A stretch of DNA of 60,862 nt, taken from assembly GCF_003477995.1 (NCBI RefSeq), contig NZ_QUEM01000023.1, positions 1 through 60,862 on the forward strand. The letters run 5' to 3'. Every line of letters starts with the position of its first letter. Position 1 is the first letter of the stretch. The notes beneath the pieces were generated by a model. That model made no database searches, was not told the origin of the DNA, and was given only the letters and a program-made list of their open reading frames with translations. Of this stretch, positions 34,933 through 43,474 are shown piece after piece. Origin of the DNA: Bacteroides sp. OF04-15BH. GTDB taxonomy: Bacteria > Bacteroidota > Bacteroidia > Bacteroidales > Bacteroidaceae. Made by a program: the position numbers and the translations under genes.

Positions 34933-34966
34933 TTCCAAACTGACTCATACTTTGAACAGACAATAG
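34919..34966 (+). pseudogene. 3'-end repeat copy B, tail of a lost lipoprotein paralogue
   Basis: A 16-codon frame (MNPIDSKLTHTLNRQ then stop) matching the end of the upstream lipoprotein. Only the tail is present. About 10 of 48 bases differ from copy A, mostly without changing the protein, so it was once under coding selection. Confidence 0.6.
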
Positions 34967-34973
34967 AAACAGG

Positions 34974-35037
34974 AAGTCCTGCCCCCGAAAGCCATTTCTT
35001 TTTGGCTTTTCTGAGGCAGGACTTTTTATAGAAAGGA
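34974..35037. terminator. Terminator between the lipoprotein unit and mgtA
   Basis: The arms AAGTCCTGCC (34974-34983) and GGCAGGACTT (35025-35034) pair, with an inner AAAGCCA/TGGCTTT stem, followed by T's. mgtA ends from the other side, so it probably serves both. Confidence 0.75.
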
Positions 35038-35055
35038 TGAAAGGAATGGTTCTCG

Positions 35056-37704
35056 TTAGAGCCACTTGACAAACTTGTGAATGTACCAGTTCTTGACAAA
35101 CTGAGTCAGCACACAGTAGCAGAGCAGGATTCCAATAAGCCAGGGGAAATAGCTTAGCGGCAGAGGCTCCAGTCCGATGGAATGGCCAAACGGACAGAAC
35201 GGAATGAGGATACCGATAGCCATAATCAGCAGCGTGAGTCCGGTTACTTGCCAAGAGGCACAGCTCTGAATGAACGGAATCTTACGGGTGCGAATCATGT
35301 GCACGATGAGTGTCTGCGACAGCAGTCCTTCGATGAACCAGCCGGACTGGAACAGGGTCTGGTGCTCGGCAGACTGGCATCCGAATACATACCACATCAC
35401 CAGATAAGTAATGATGTCGAAGATGGAACTGATCGGTCCTACATAAATCATAAAACGGCTCAGGTCTGAAGCATCCCACTTGCGTGGCTTGCGCAAATAC
35501 TCGGCATCCATACGGTCGAAAGGAATGGCGGTCTGCGAAAGATCATAAAGCAGATTCTGGATGAGCAGATGGATCGGCAGCATGGGCAGGAAGGGCAAAA
35601 AGGCACTGGCTGCCATGACGCTGAACATGTTTCCGAAATTCGAACTGGCGGTCATCTTGATATATTTGGTGATATTGCCGAATGTCTTTCGTCCTTCAAG
35701 CACTCCGGCTTCCAGCACCATCAGGTCTTTCTCCAGCAGAATGATATCGGCACTTTCTTTGGCTATATCAACGGCTGAATCAACAGAGATTCCGATATCG
35801 GACTGGCGCAAAGCAGAGGCATCATTGATTCCGTCTCCGAGGAAGCCTACAGTGTTGTGCTGTTCCTGAAGCAGCTGAATGATCTGTGTTTTCTGAATCG
35901 GAGTGAGCTTAGAGAATACTGTCGTGCAACATACGGCTTCTTTACGCTCGCGCTCGCTCATGGCTTCGAGCTCGGGACCGGTCAGTGCCTGACTGGTGTC
36001 TATGCCTACCTGACGGGCTATGGTGCGCACCACGGCATCATTATCGCCCGAAAGGATTTTCACTTCAATGCCGTGCTCTTTCAGCTGACGGATGGCGCTG
36101 GATGCTGATTCTTTTGGGGGATCGAGAAAGGCCAGGTAACCAATCAGTACCATATCCCGCTCGTCGGAAATCTTGAAATTGCAATCCTTGTCCAGATAAC
36201 TCTTATGGGCTACGGCCAGAACCCGCATACCTTGTTTGTTCATCTGGCGACTTACCCTACGGGCTTGTTCCCGCAACTCGGAAGTAAGGGCAAGTACCTG
36301 ACCGTTCAGTTCGGCGTGAGAACAGATTTCAAGCATCTCTTCCACGGCTCCTTTGGTGATAATCTGACGCTTGCCCTGCAAGTCCTCTACCACTACGGAC
36401 ATGCGGCGGCGCGTAAAGTCGAAGGGGATTTCATCTACCTTTTTATAGTTGTCTTTCAGATACTCCAAATCCAGTTCCTTTACGTGCGAAAGGATGGCCT
36501 TGTCCATCAGATTCTTCAGTCCGGTTTGAAAGAAACTGTTGAAATAGGCATGGCGCAGAATGCGCTTCTCGGTGTCGCAACTTCCGTCGGCATTAATATA
36601 TTTTTCCAGAACAATCTGGTCGCAGGTCAGCGTACCGGTCTTGTCCGTACAGAGAATATTCATGGCGCCGAAATTCTGAATGGCGTTGAGGTCTTTAACG
36701 ATGGTCTTCTTCTTCGACATGGCAACCGCTCCTTTGGAAAGATTGGCGGTAACAATCATGGGCAGCATCTCGGGAGTAAGTCCCACAGCAACCGACACGG
36801 CAAAGATAAAGGCTTCGAGCCAGTCGCCCTTGGTGATTCCGTTGACCAGAAAGACAAAGGGAATCATCACCAGCATGAAACGGATAAGCAGGAAGCTCAC
36901 TTTGCTGATACCCCGGTCGAATGCTGTGGCGGCGCGATGTCCGACAATGCTTTTGGCAATGGTGCCCAGATAGGTGCTGTTTCCGGTGGCGCATACGATT
37001 CCACGGGCCGAACCGCTCACAACCGTAGAACCCATGAAACAGATGTTTTCCAACTCTACAACACTGGCCGAACCGGAAAATGCCACTTGGCTCTCGGGAC
37101 GTTTCTCTATCGGATCAGATTCTCCGGTAAGCGAAGACTGGCTCACAAAAAGGTCCTTGGCTTCTATGACACGCAGGTCGGCGGGAATCATGTCGCCGGC
37201 TGCTATCTGCACCACATCACCCGGAACGAGTTCTGCTATGCTGATTTCCATTCCGTCATTCTCCTGACGCTGCACGGAACAGGTATTCGTAACCATCTTG
37301 AGCAGGGCTTCGCTCGACATGTTGGCTTTCCATTCCTGACAGAAGCGCAGAATGGCACTGAAGATCACCATCGTGGAGATGATAATAATGGCGGTCCAAT
37401 CCTGCTCGCCCGGTGCTGCCAGTAACACATCCAGAATAAAGGATATGATGACCAATCCTGTTAGTACACCGATAAAGGGATTGATAAAGGCTTTGATAAA
37501 CGTGGATATCGGCTTTTTCTTCTTTTCGTGTTCTACCTCGTTTTTACCATATAATGCCTGACGTTCTTCCACCTCGTCGCCGTTGAGTCCCAAAGGAGTG
37601 GTCTGAAAGAAAGAATAGACTGCTGCCAGCGGCTGCGAAGCGGCCAACAGAATTTTCTCTGCATTAAAGGTTACAGAAGCTCTTTGTGTTTTCTTTTTCC
37701 ACAT
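35056..37704 (-). CDS. mgtA: Magnesium-translocating P-type ATPase
   Basis: An 882-residue P3B-type ATPase, the MgtA/MgtB family, importing Mg2+ across the inner membrane. The phosphorylation motif DKTGTLT has Asp354, the actuator TGES is at 193-196, and the hinge GDGINDASAL comes late. About ten membrane segments are visible in pairs around 75-120, 270-310 and the C-terminal fifth. Its length is typical. The leader is predicted at about 39 nt, too short for a Mg2+ riboswitch of the Salmonella type. A set of four phased repeats lies upstream of the promoter. Confidence 0.95.
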   Translation of the reverse strand: MWKKKTQRASVTFNAEKILLAASQPLAAVYSFFQTTPLGLNGDEVEERQALYGKNEVEHEKKKKPISTFIKAFINPFIGVLTGLVIISFILDVLLAAPGEQDWTAIIIISTMVIFSAILRFCQEWKANMSSEALLKMVTNTCSVQRQENDGMEISIAELVPGDVVQIAAGDMIPADLRVIEAKDLFVSQSSLTGESDPIEKRPESQVAFSGSASVVELENICFMGSTVVSGSARGIVCATGNSTYLGTIAKSIVGHRAATAFDRGISKVSFLLIRFMLVMIPFVFLVNGITKGDWLEAFIFAVSVAVGLTPEMLPMIVTANLSKGAVAMSKKKTIVKDLNAIQNFGAMNILCTDKTGTLTCDQIVLEKYINADGSCDTEKRILRHAYFNSFFQTGLKNLMDKAILSHVKELDLEYLKDNYKKVDEIPFDFTRRRMSVVVEDLQGKRQIITKGAVEEMLEICSHAELNGQVLALTSELREQARRVSRQMNKQGMRVLAVAHKSYLDKDCNFKISDERDMVLIGYLAFLDPPKESASSAIRQLKEHGIEVKILSGDNDAVVRTIARQVGIDTSQALTGPELEAMSERERKEAVCCTTVFSKLTPIQKTQIIQLLQEQHNTVGFLGDGINDASALRQSDIGISVDSAVDIAKESADIILLEKDLMVLEAGVLEGRKTFGNITKYIKMTASSNFGNMFSVMAASAFLPFLPMLPIHLLIQNLLYDLSQTAIPFDRMDAEYLRKPRKWDASDLSRFMIYVGPISSIFDIITYLVMWYVFGCQSAEHQTLFQSGWFIEGLLSQTLIVHMIRTRKIPFIQSCASWQVTGLTLLIMAIGILIPFCPFGHSIGLEPLPLSYFPWLIGILLCYCVLTQFVKNWYIHKFVKWL

Positions 37705-37749
37705 TGCAATTCGTTTTAAAGGTTTTCACTTAGTTTTCTGATCACACTG

Positions 37750-37757
37750 CAAAGGTA
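37750..37757 (-). promoter_or_regulatory. -7 element of the mgtA promoter
   Basis: On the minus strand it reads TACCTTTG, an exact -7 consensus, 46 bases before the ATG. No TTTG is found at -33, which fits a promoter needing an activator. Confidence 0.6.
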
Positions 37758-37780
37758 AGCCGGCTGTTTTAAAACGGCTG

Positions 37781-37819
37781 TTAGAAACTTATTAGAATGG
37801 TATTAGAAAACCATTAGAA
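37781..37819 (-). promoter_or_regulatory. Four TTCTAA repeats with exact 11-bp period upstream of mgtA
   Basis: TTAGAA occurs on the plus strand at 37781, 37792, 37803 and 37814, that is TTCTAA-N5 repeated on the mgtA strand. Relative to the predicted start (about 37743) the array covers about -38 to -76. Direct repeats at one helical turn are the usual layout of OmpR/PhoB-family response regulator sites, such as the PhoP and PhoB boxes. Confidence 0.6.
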
Positions 37820-37947
37820 TTTATGGTTCCTTCCTTAAAAGGACAGAGCAGAAACAGAAGCCTAGGAAGGTGAAAACAGCTCAAAAAGCAAACTTGTTTA
37901 AACAGGGAAAAAGTCTGTTAAATATACCGTAAAAACAGTTCGGACTG

Positions 37948-37978
37948 TTTGGGTTGAAGAAAACATTTTCTATATTTA
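37948..37978 (+). promoter_or_regulatory. Promoter of the glycine cleavage operon
   Basis: -33 TTTG (37948-37951), 19-nt spacer, -7-like TATATTTA (37971-37978). The predicted start near 37985 leaves a very short leader, and no glycine riboswitch fits. Confidence 0.5.
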
Positions 37979-37999
37979 GCCGTCGCTAATCTAAAATTC

Positions 38000-38989
38000 A
38001 TGAAGCACATTCTTTTACCCGATTCACGGGAGCGCAGACTGGTGTTTTATCTGGCTATGGAGGAATTTCTGGCCCGGGAAAACAATGATGAAGAAGCTTT
38101 CTTCATCTGGCAGGTAGCGCCTACCGTAATCTGCGGCCGCAATCAGAATATCGAAGCCGAAGTCAATCTGGACTATTGTCACAAAAACAAAATCAATGTA
38201 TTCAGAAGAAAAAGTGGGGGAGGCTGTGTCTATTCCGATGAAGGGAATCTGATGCTTACCTGGATTACCCGCTCCGAAGGAGTACAGCAGACGTTTGACC
38301 GTTATCTGCACCGGATTACAGAACTTCTCAACGACACAGGGGCGCAGGCCACGGTATCCGGACGTAATGATATTCTGATAGACGGACGGAAAGTATCGGG
38401 CAATGCTTTCTATCAGACTCCTGTCAAAAGTATTGTGCACGGCACCTTACTTTATCATACCAATTTCGAAAATATGGTGCGGGCCATCACTCCGGCGCAG
38501 TCCAAAACAGAAAGCAAAGGAGTAGCTTCGGTGCGTCAGCGGGTCACCAACCTGACAGAGCATACCAACTGGAGCAAAGATGCCTTAAAACAGCACCTCA
38601 TTCGCGCGCTCTGTGATGAGGAACGGATGCTCACGACCAATGAGATCGAAGCCATAGAGGAGATCGAAGCCACATATCTTACGGATGAATTTCTTTGGGG
38701 CAAGAATCCTGCCAGCAATCTCATTTATGAAGGTCGCGTGAATGGAGTGGGAGGCTTTACGGTCCGTTTTCGAATGCGCATGGGAAAAATCGACGGCCTG
38801 ACGCTGGAAGGCGATTTCTTTGTTCTGCAGGACCCGCTTCCGTTACTTGAAAAATGTCTGTGCGGACTGCCGATTCAGGAAGATGCTTTCCGAAAGGCAT
38901 TGGCTGATGTGGACTTGGGAGAATATATCTACAAACTCCATACCGAGGACTGGATACAGCTTATTTTCCGCAAACCGGATCAGAAATAG
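38000..38989 (+). CDS. lplA: Lipoate-protein ligase A family
   Basis: A 329-residue lipoate-protein ligase that attaches free lipoate to lipoyl domains using ATP. Visible are RRKSGGGCVYSDEGN, the lipoyl-AMP-binding loop, SGRNDILIDGRKVSGNAFYQ with the conserved Lys, and a C-terminal accessory domain from about residue 240. Placement at the head of the gcv genes implies GcvH as its substrate. It is followed by gcvT after 48 bases on the same strand. Confidence 0.93.
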   Translation: MKHILLPDSRERRLVFYLAMEEFLARENNDEEAFFIWQVAPTVICGRNQNIEAEVNLDYCHKNKINVFRRKSGGGCVYSDEGNLMLTWITRSEGVQQTFDRYLHRITELLNDTGAQATVSGRNDILIDGRKVSGNAFYQTPVKSIVHGTLLYHTNFENMVRAITPAQSKTESKGVASVRQRVTNLTEHTNWSKDALKQHLIRALCDEERMLTTNEIEAIEEIEATYLTDEFLWGKNPASNLIYEGRVNGVGGFTVRFRMRMGKIDGLTLEGDFFVLQDPLPLLEKCLCGLPIQEDAFRKALADVDLGEYIYKLHTEDWIQLIFRKPDQK

Positions 38990-39037
38990 ATTATCGTTTA
39001 CGATGATTCATCAACCTTATAATAGTTTTTATACATC

Positions 39038-40135
39038 ATGGAAGACCTTTTGAAAACCTGTCTTTACGACCGTCATGAGGCGTTAAAGGCACAAATGAGC
39101 CCGTTCGGAGGCTTTATCATGCCTATTCAGTATTCGAACATTTTGGAAGAGCATCAGGCTGTGCGCCAGAAAGTGGGCATGTTTGATGTTTCGCACATGG
39201 GTGAAATCTTTGTCAGCGGACCGGATGCCGAAGCATTCATCAATCATATTTTCACAAACGATATCCGCATTATGCCTGCCGGAAAGATTCAGTATGGCAT
39301 GATGCTTTATCCCGGCGGTGGAGTAGTTGACGACCTGCTTGTTTATAAGCTCACAGCACCGAATCATTATCTGCTGGTAGTCAATGCTGCCAATATCGCC
39401 AAGGACGAGGAATGGATTCGTAATCAAAGTAACGGTTACGAGGTGTGCATCGACAATCAGTCTGACCGATGGGGAGAAATTGCCTTACAGGGACCGGAGG
39501 CCGAACGTATCGCCATTGAAGTGCTCGGACTGGAAAATGCCCGTGATCTGGCATTTTATACCTTTACAGAAACAACCTGGAACGGATCACCAATCTTGTT
39601 AAGCCGCACAGGATACACCGGCGAAGACGGATTTGAATTCTATGCGGCACCGGAGATTATTGTGGCTTTATGGGACAAACTGATCGAAAACGGAGTAACT
39701 CCTTGTGGATTGGGATGCCGGGATACACTGCGTTTCGAGGTGGGACTTCCGCTCTACGGACATGAATTAAGCGCGGAAATCTCTCCGATAGAGGCCGGAC
39801 TGGGCATATTTGTAAAAACAGATAAGGAGGAGTTTATCGGACGCGACAGTATCCTTCGTCAGAAGGAAGAAGGTACGCCTCGTAAGCTTGTCGGTATCGA
39901 GCTTACGGAGAAAGCAATTCCTCGGGCCGGATACCCGGTGGAATGTGACGGAGAGGTCATTGGTGAAGTAACTACCGGCTATCAGTCCATCTCTACTGGA
40001 AAATATGTCTGCATGGCATTGGTCAAACGGGCTTATGCAGAAATTGGACGCTCCGTATCGGTGCGGGTTCGCAAAAAAACATTTGCAGGAGTAATCTGCA
40101 AAAAGCGTTTTTACGATAAGAATTATAAAAAATAA
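39038..40135 (+). CDS. gcvT: Glycine cleavage system T protein (aminomethyltransferase)
   Basis: A 365-residue T protein that transfers the aminomethyl group from lipoylated H protein to tetrahydrofolate, releasing ammonia. The family motifs are present: FGGFIMPIQYS near the N-terminus, VGMFDVSHMGEI, and SRTGYTGEDGFEFY in the folate domain. Its length matches the family. Second gene of the six-gene operon. Confidence 0.96.
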   Translation: MEDLLKTCLYDRHEALKAQMSPFGGFIMPIQYSNILEEHQAVRQKVGMFDVSHMGEIFVSGPDAEAFINHIFTNDIRIMPAGKIQYGMMLYPGGGVVDDLLVYKLTAPNHYLLVVNAANIAKDEEWIRNQSNGYEVCIDNQSDRWGEIALQGPEAERIAIEVLGLENARDLAFYTFTETTWNGSPILLSRTGYTGEDGFEFYAAPEIIVALWDKLIENGVTPCGLGCRDTLRFEVGLPLYGHELSAEISPIEAGLGIFVKTDKEEFIGRDSILRQKEEGTPRKLVGIELTEKAIPRAGYPVECDGEVIGEVTTGYQSISTGKYVCMALVKRAYAEIGRSVSVRVRKKTFAGVICKKRFYDKNYKK

Positions 40136-40219
40136 AGGCTTTGACAGGCTTTTATCAGAGTCATATTCATCTAGCATTTCATAGACCCTTATTATAAAAC
40201 CCTTAAAACATAAAGAATC

Positions 40220-40600
40220 ATGAAAACAGTAGAAGGTTTATATTACAGTGAATCACACGAGTGGGTAAAGGTTGACGGCGAAGTGGCCATCATTGGTATT
40301 ACAGATTTTGCCCAAAAGGCGATGGGAGACATTGTTTATGTGGATATGCCCGAGGTGGACGACGAGGTCACAGCCGAAGAGGAATTCGGTGCGGTAGAGA
40401 GTGTCAAGGCCGCCAGTGATCTGATCAGTCCGGTTTCGGGTACCGTAACGGAAATCAACGAAGCGCTTGAAGACGAATCGGGATTGCTGAATCAGGATCC
40501 GTATGAAAACTGGATCATCAAGGTACAAATGAGTGATCCCGGAGAAGTGGACCGTCTGATGAACGCCGAAGCCTATGCGGCTTTCTGTGCTCAACAATGA
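40220..40600 (+). CDS. gcvH: Glycine cleavage system H protein
   Basis: A 126-residue lipoyl carrier protein that shuttles the aminomethyl group between P, T and L proteins. The lipoylation site is Lys63 in ESVKAASD. The N-terminal YYSESHEWV and the C-terminal hairpin are intact. It lies 84 bases after gcvT and 48 bases before gcvPA. Confidence 0.97.
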   Translation: MKTVEGLYYSESHEWVKVDGEVAIIGITDFAQKAMGDIVYVDMPEVDDEVTAEEEFGAVESVKAASDLISPVSGTVTEINEALEDESGLLNQDPYENWIIKVQMSDPGEVDRLMNAEAYAAFCAQQ

Positions 40601-40648
40601 GAAGTTTTCTCCAAGAATCTTACAGCTATTATCTAAAAAGAAACAATT

Positions 40649-41977
40649 ATGAGTTTTGCCTATTTTCCACATACCGATGAGGACATCCGGCAAATGCTTG
40701 AGCGTATTGGTGTAAAGTCGCTCGAAGATCTGTATGCCGATGTTCCGGCAGAAATTCGTTATACGCGGGAGTTCGATCTTCCGGACTCCCTGTCGGAAAT
40801 TGAACTGAGGCGCAAATTTGAGGAACTGGACCGTAAGAATAACCGGCTGACGGTGTTCTGCGGTTGCGGCGCTTATGACCATTATGCGCCGGCCGTGATT
40901 CCGTCTTTGATTGCACGCAGTGAATATCTGACAGCCTATACTCCTTATCAGGCAGAAATCTCGCAGGGAACACTGCGCTATATATTCGAGTATCAGAGTA
41001 TGATTACCGAACTTACAGGGATGGACTGTACGAACGCATCCATGTACGACGGACCGACTGCGGCAGCCGAAGCCATGCTGATGGCTATGGCGGCCACAAA
41101 GAAAAAGAAACGTGTCTTATTGGCTGATACCTTATTGCCGCAAGTGCGCGAAGTGGTGAAGACCTACGCGAAATATCACGGCGTGGAGATTGGAAGAATC
41201 GCCCAAAAGGACGGAAATACGGATCTGGAATCTCTGCAGCGGGAATTGGAATCCGGTGATGTGGCCGGAGCTCTGATTCCTTCGATAAACCGTTTCGGTA
41301 TCATTGAAGATCTTTCAGGCATGGCCGATGCTTTACACGCTGCCAAGGCTCTGTTGATGGTTTACGCCGATCCGTCGGCACTGGCCGTAATCAAGACACC
41401 GGGAGAATGGGGCGCAGACATCACTTGCGGAGACGCTCAGACTTTAGGACTTCCGCTGTTGTTCGGAGGACCTTATGTGGGCTATCTGGCCTGTCGCAAG
41501 GAATTGGTGCGCAAACTGCCGGGCCGCATTGTCGGCGCTACGCATGACGTAGATGGCAAGCGAGCTTTCGTACTGACCTTACAGGCCCGTGAACAGCATA
41601 TACGGCGTGAGAAAGCAAACAGTAACATCTGTTCCAATCAGTCGCTGATGGCTCTTTACGTAACCATTTATCTGTCATTGATGGGTCCGGAAGGCTTACA
41701 TCAGGTAAACGCATTATCGTATGGAGGCGCGCATGAGCTTCATGACCAGCTGATAGCTACCGGTTTGTTTGAAGAGGTGTTTGACAAACCGTTCCTCAAG
41801 GAGTTTGTCCTGAAAAGCAAGATTCCGGCAGCCACATTACAGCAGGCTCTGCTTCAGGAAGGCTTCCTGGCTGCCTTGGAAACAGAAGAGGGGTATGTGT
41901 CATTCTGTGTTACCGAGAAAAGAAACCGGGAGGAAATCGACCGGATGTTATCCATCATTAAGCAATTGAAGCCATGA
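40649..41977 (+). CDS. gcvPA: Glycine dehydrogenase (decarboxylating) subunit 1
   Basis: A 442-residue N-terminal half of the P protein, encoded as a separate subunit. The opening MSFAYFPHTDEDIRQML and FCGCGAYDHYAPAVI are family hallmarks. Together with GcvPB it forms the PLP-dependent glycine decarboxylase. The lysine that binds PLP is on the other subunit. Its stop overlaps the gcvPB ATG (ATGA), so equal amounts of both subunits are expected. Confidence 0.96.
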   Translation: MSFAYFPHTDEDIRQMLERIGVKSLEDLYADVPAEIRYTREFDLPDSLSEIELRRKFEELDRKNNRLTVFCGCGAYDHYAPAVIPSLIARSEYLTAYTPYQAEISQGTLRYIFEYQSMITELTGMDCTNASMYDGPTAAAEAMLMAMAATKKKKRVLLADTLLPQVREVVKTYAKYHGVEIGRIAQKDGNTDLESLQRELESGDVAGALIPSINRFGIIEDLSGMADALHAAKALLMVYADPSALAVIKTPGEWGADITCGDAQTLGLPLLFGGPYVGYLACRKELVRKLPGRIVGATHDVDGKRAFVLTLQAREQHIRREKANSNICSNQSLMALYVTIYLSLMGPEGLHQVNALSYGGAHELHDQLIATGLFEEVFDKPFLKEFVLKSKIPAATLQQALLQEGFLAALETEEGYVSFCVTEKRNREEIDRMLSIIKQLKP

Positions 41978-43434
41978 AATATTACGATAAACTGATTTTT
42001 GAGCTTTCCAAAGAAGGCCGACAAGGTTTTTCTCTTCCGGAAAACACATGGACTCAAAGCCTGGATGCGTTACCGGATAGTCTGAAGCGTGGCCAACGTG
42101 CCGCACTTCCGGAAGTAAGTGAACTGGACGTGGTGCGCCATTACACCAACTTGTCGAATATGAATTTCGGAGTAGATACAGGCTTTTATCCGTTGGGAAG
42201 CTGTACCATGAAGTATAATCCGAAAATCAATGATGAAATAGCTGCTATGGCGGGATTTCAGGGAATTCATCCTTTGCAACCGGTTGAAACAGTGCAGGGC
42301 GTGCTTCAGATTTACGACGAACTGGACCGTGCCTTATCGGCCATTACCGGAATGGCAAAGTTTACGCTGAATCCTTTTGCCGGAGCTCATGGTGAACTTA
42401 CCGGCCTGATGATTATGCGACAATATCATTTGCAGCGTGGCGACACCAAACGCACAAAGGTCATTGTGCCCGACAGTGCCCACGGTACCAATCCGGCCAG
42501 CGCGGCGGTTTGCGGACTTCAGGTGGTTGAAGTGAAGTCTACACCACAGGGAACCATTGATGTGGAGGATTTGCGTCCGTTGCTTGATGATAGCATTGCC
42601 GGCATCATGATGACCAATCCGAACACACTTGGCCTTTTTGAAACGGAGATTCTTCAAATTGCCGAACTGGTTCACGGCTGCGGAGGATTGCTTTATTATG
42701 ATGGAGCCAACATGAATCCGCTTGTCGGTGTGGCCCGACCGGAAGATATGGGATTTGATATTCTGCATCTGAATCTGCACAAAACCTTCTCCACACCACA
42801 CGGTGGTGGTGGACCGGGTGCCGGACCGGTTGGAGTTGCTGCTCACCTTATTGAATACTTGCCGAACCCTAAAGTCGTGCGTCAGGAAGACGGTCGCTAT
42901 ACCATTGAAGGAAATGATACCGCCGCCGGACGAATTTCCGGATTTATGGGAAACTTCGGTGTACTGATGCGTGCTTATGCCTATATTCTGAGACTGGGAC
43001 GGCAACACGTTAAAATGGTGGGTCCATTGGCGACACTGAACGCCAATTACATCAAAGAGGAACTGAAAGACTGTTTCAAGCTTCCAATTGACGCCTGCTG
43101 CAAGCATGAGTTTGTCTTTGACGGATTGAAAGACCAGTCAACCGGTATTACTACTTTGGATGTGGCCAAGCGTCTGCTGGATTATGGTTTCCATGCGCCG
43201 ACCATCTATTTCCCGCTTCTTTTCCATCAGGCGATTATGATCGAACCGACCGAAACCGAATCCAAGGAAACACTCGACGGATTTATTGCGGTGATGCGTC
43301 GCATTGCTCAAGAGGCTCTTGAGAATCCGCAAGAACTACGTACGGCACCGCATCACACACCGGTGCGCCGATTAGATGAAACAACGGCCGCCAAGCAACC
43401 TGTACTCACTTTTGCCGATCTGACTGTTTCTTGA
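41974..43434 (+). CDS. gcvPB: Glycine dehydrogenase (decarboxylating) subunit 2
   Basis: A 486-residue C-terminal half of the P protein. Lys270 in HLNLHKTFSTPHGGGGPG should carry PLP, and PDSAHGTNPASAA is the substrate segment. The length and termini fit the stand-alone subunit found in two-gene gcvP organisms. It is coupled to gcvPA by a four-base overlap. Confidence 0.97.
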   Translation: MKYYDKLIFELSKEGRQGFSLPENTWTQSLDALPDSLKRGQRAALPEVSELDVVRHYTNLSNMNFGVDTGFYPLGSCTMKYNPKINDEIAAMAGFQGIHPLQPVETVQGVLQIYDELDRALSAITGMAKFTLNPFAGAHGELTGLMIMRQYHLQRGDTKRTKVIVPDSAHGTNPASAAVCGLQVVEVKSTPQGTIDVEDLRPLLDDSIAGIMMTNPNTLGLFETEILQIAELVHGCGGLLYYDGANMNPLVGVARPEDMGFDILHLNLHKTFSTPHGGGGPGAGPVGVAAHLIEYLPNPKVVRQEDGRYTIEGNDTAAGRISGFMGNFGVLMRAYAYILRLGRQHVKMVGPLATLNANYIKEELKDCFKLPIDACCKHEFVFDGLKDQSTGITTLDVAKRLLDYGFHAPTIYFPLLFHQAIMIEPTETESKETLDGFIAVMRRIAQEALENPQELRTAPHHTPVRRLDETTAAKQPVLTFADLTVS

Positions 43435-43474
43435 CCGAAAAAGAAATAGCGGATTGGATAACGTTATTAAAATT

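Noticed and set aside
36205..37425. A 406-codon open frame on the plus strand
   Set aside because: It is antisense to mgtA, which has all P-type ATPase motifs. No start signal or family was found.
37705..37743. Mg2+ riboswitch in the mgtA leader
   Set aside because: The predicted leader is only about 39 nt, too short for the known Mg2+-sensing RNAs.
37979..37999. Glycine riboswitch before the gcv operon
   Set aside because: The predicted leader is about 15 nt, and no paired glycine aptamer is seen upstream of lplA or gcvT.
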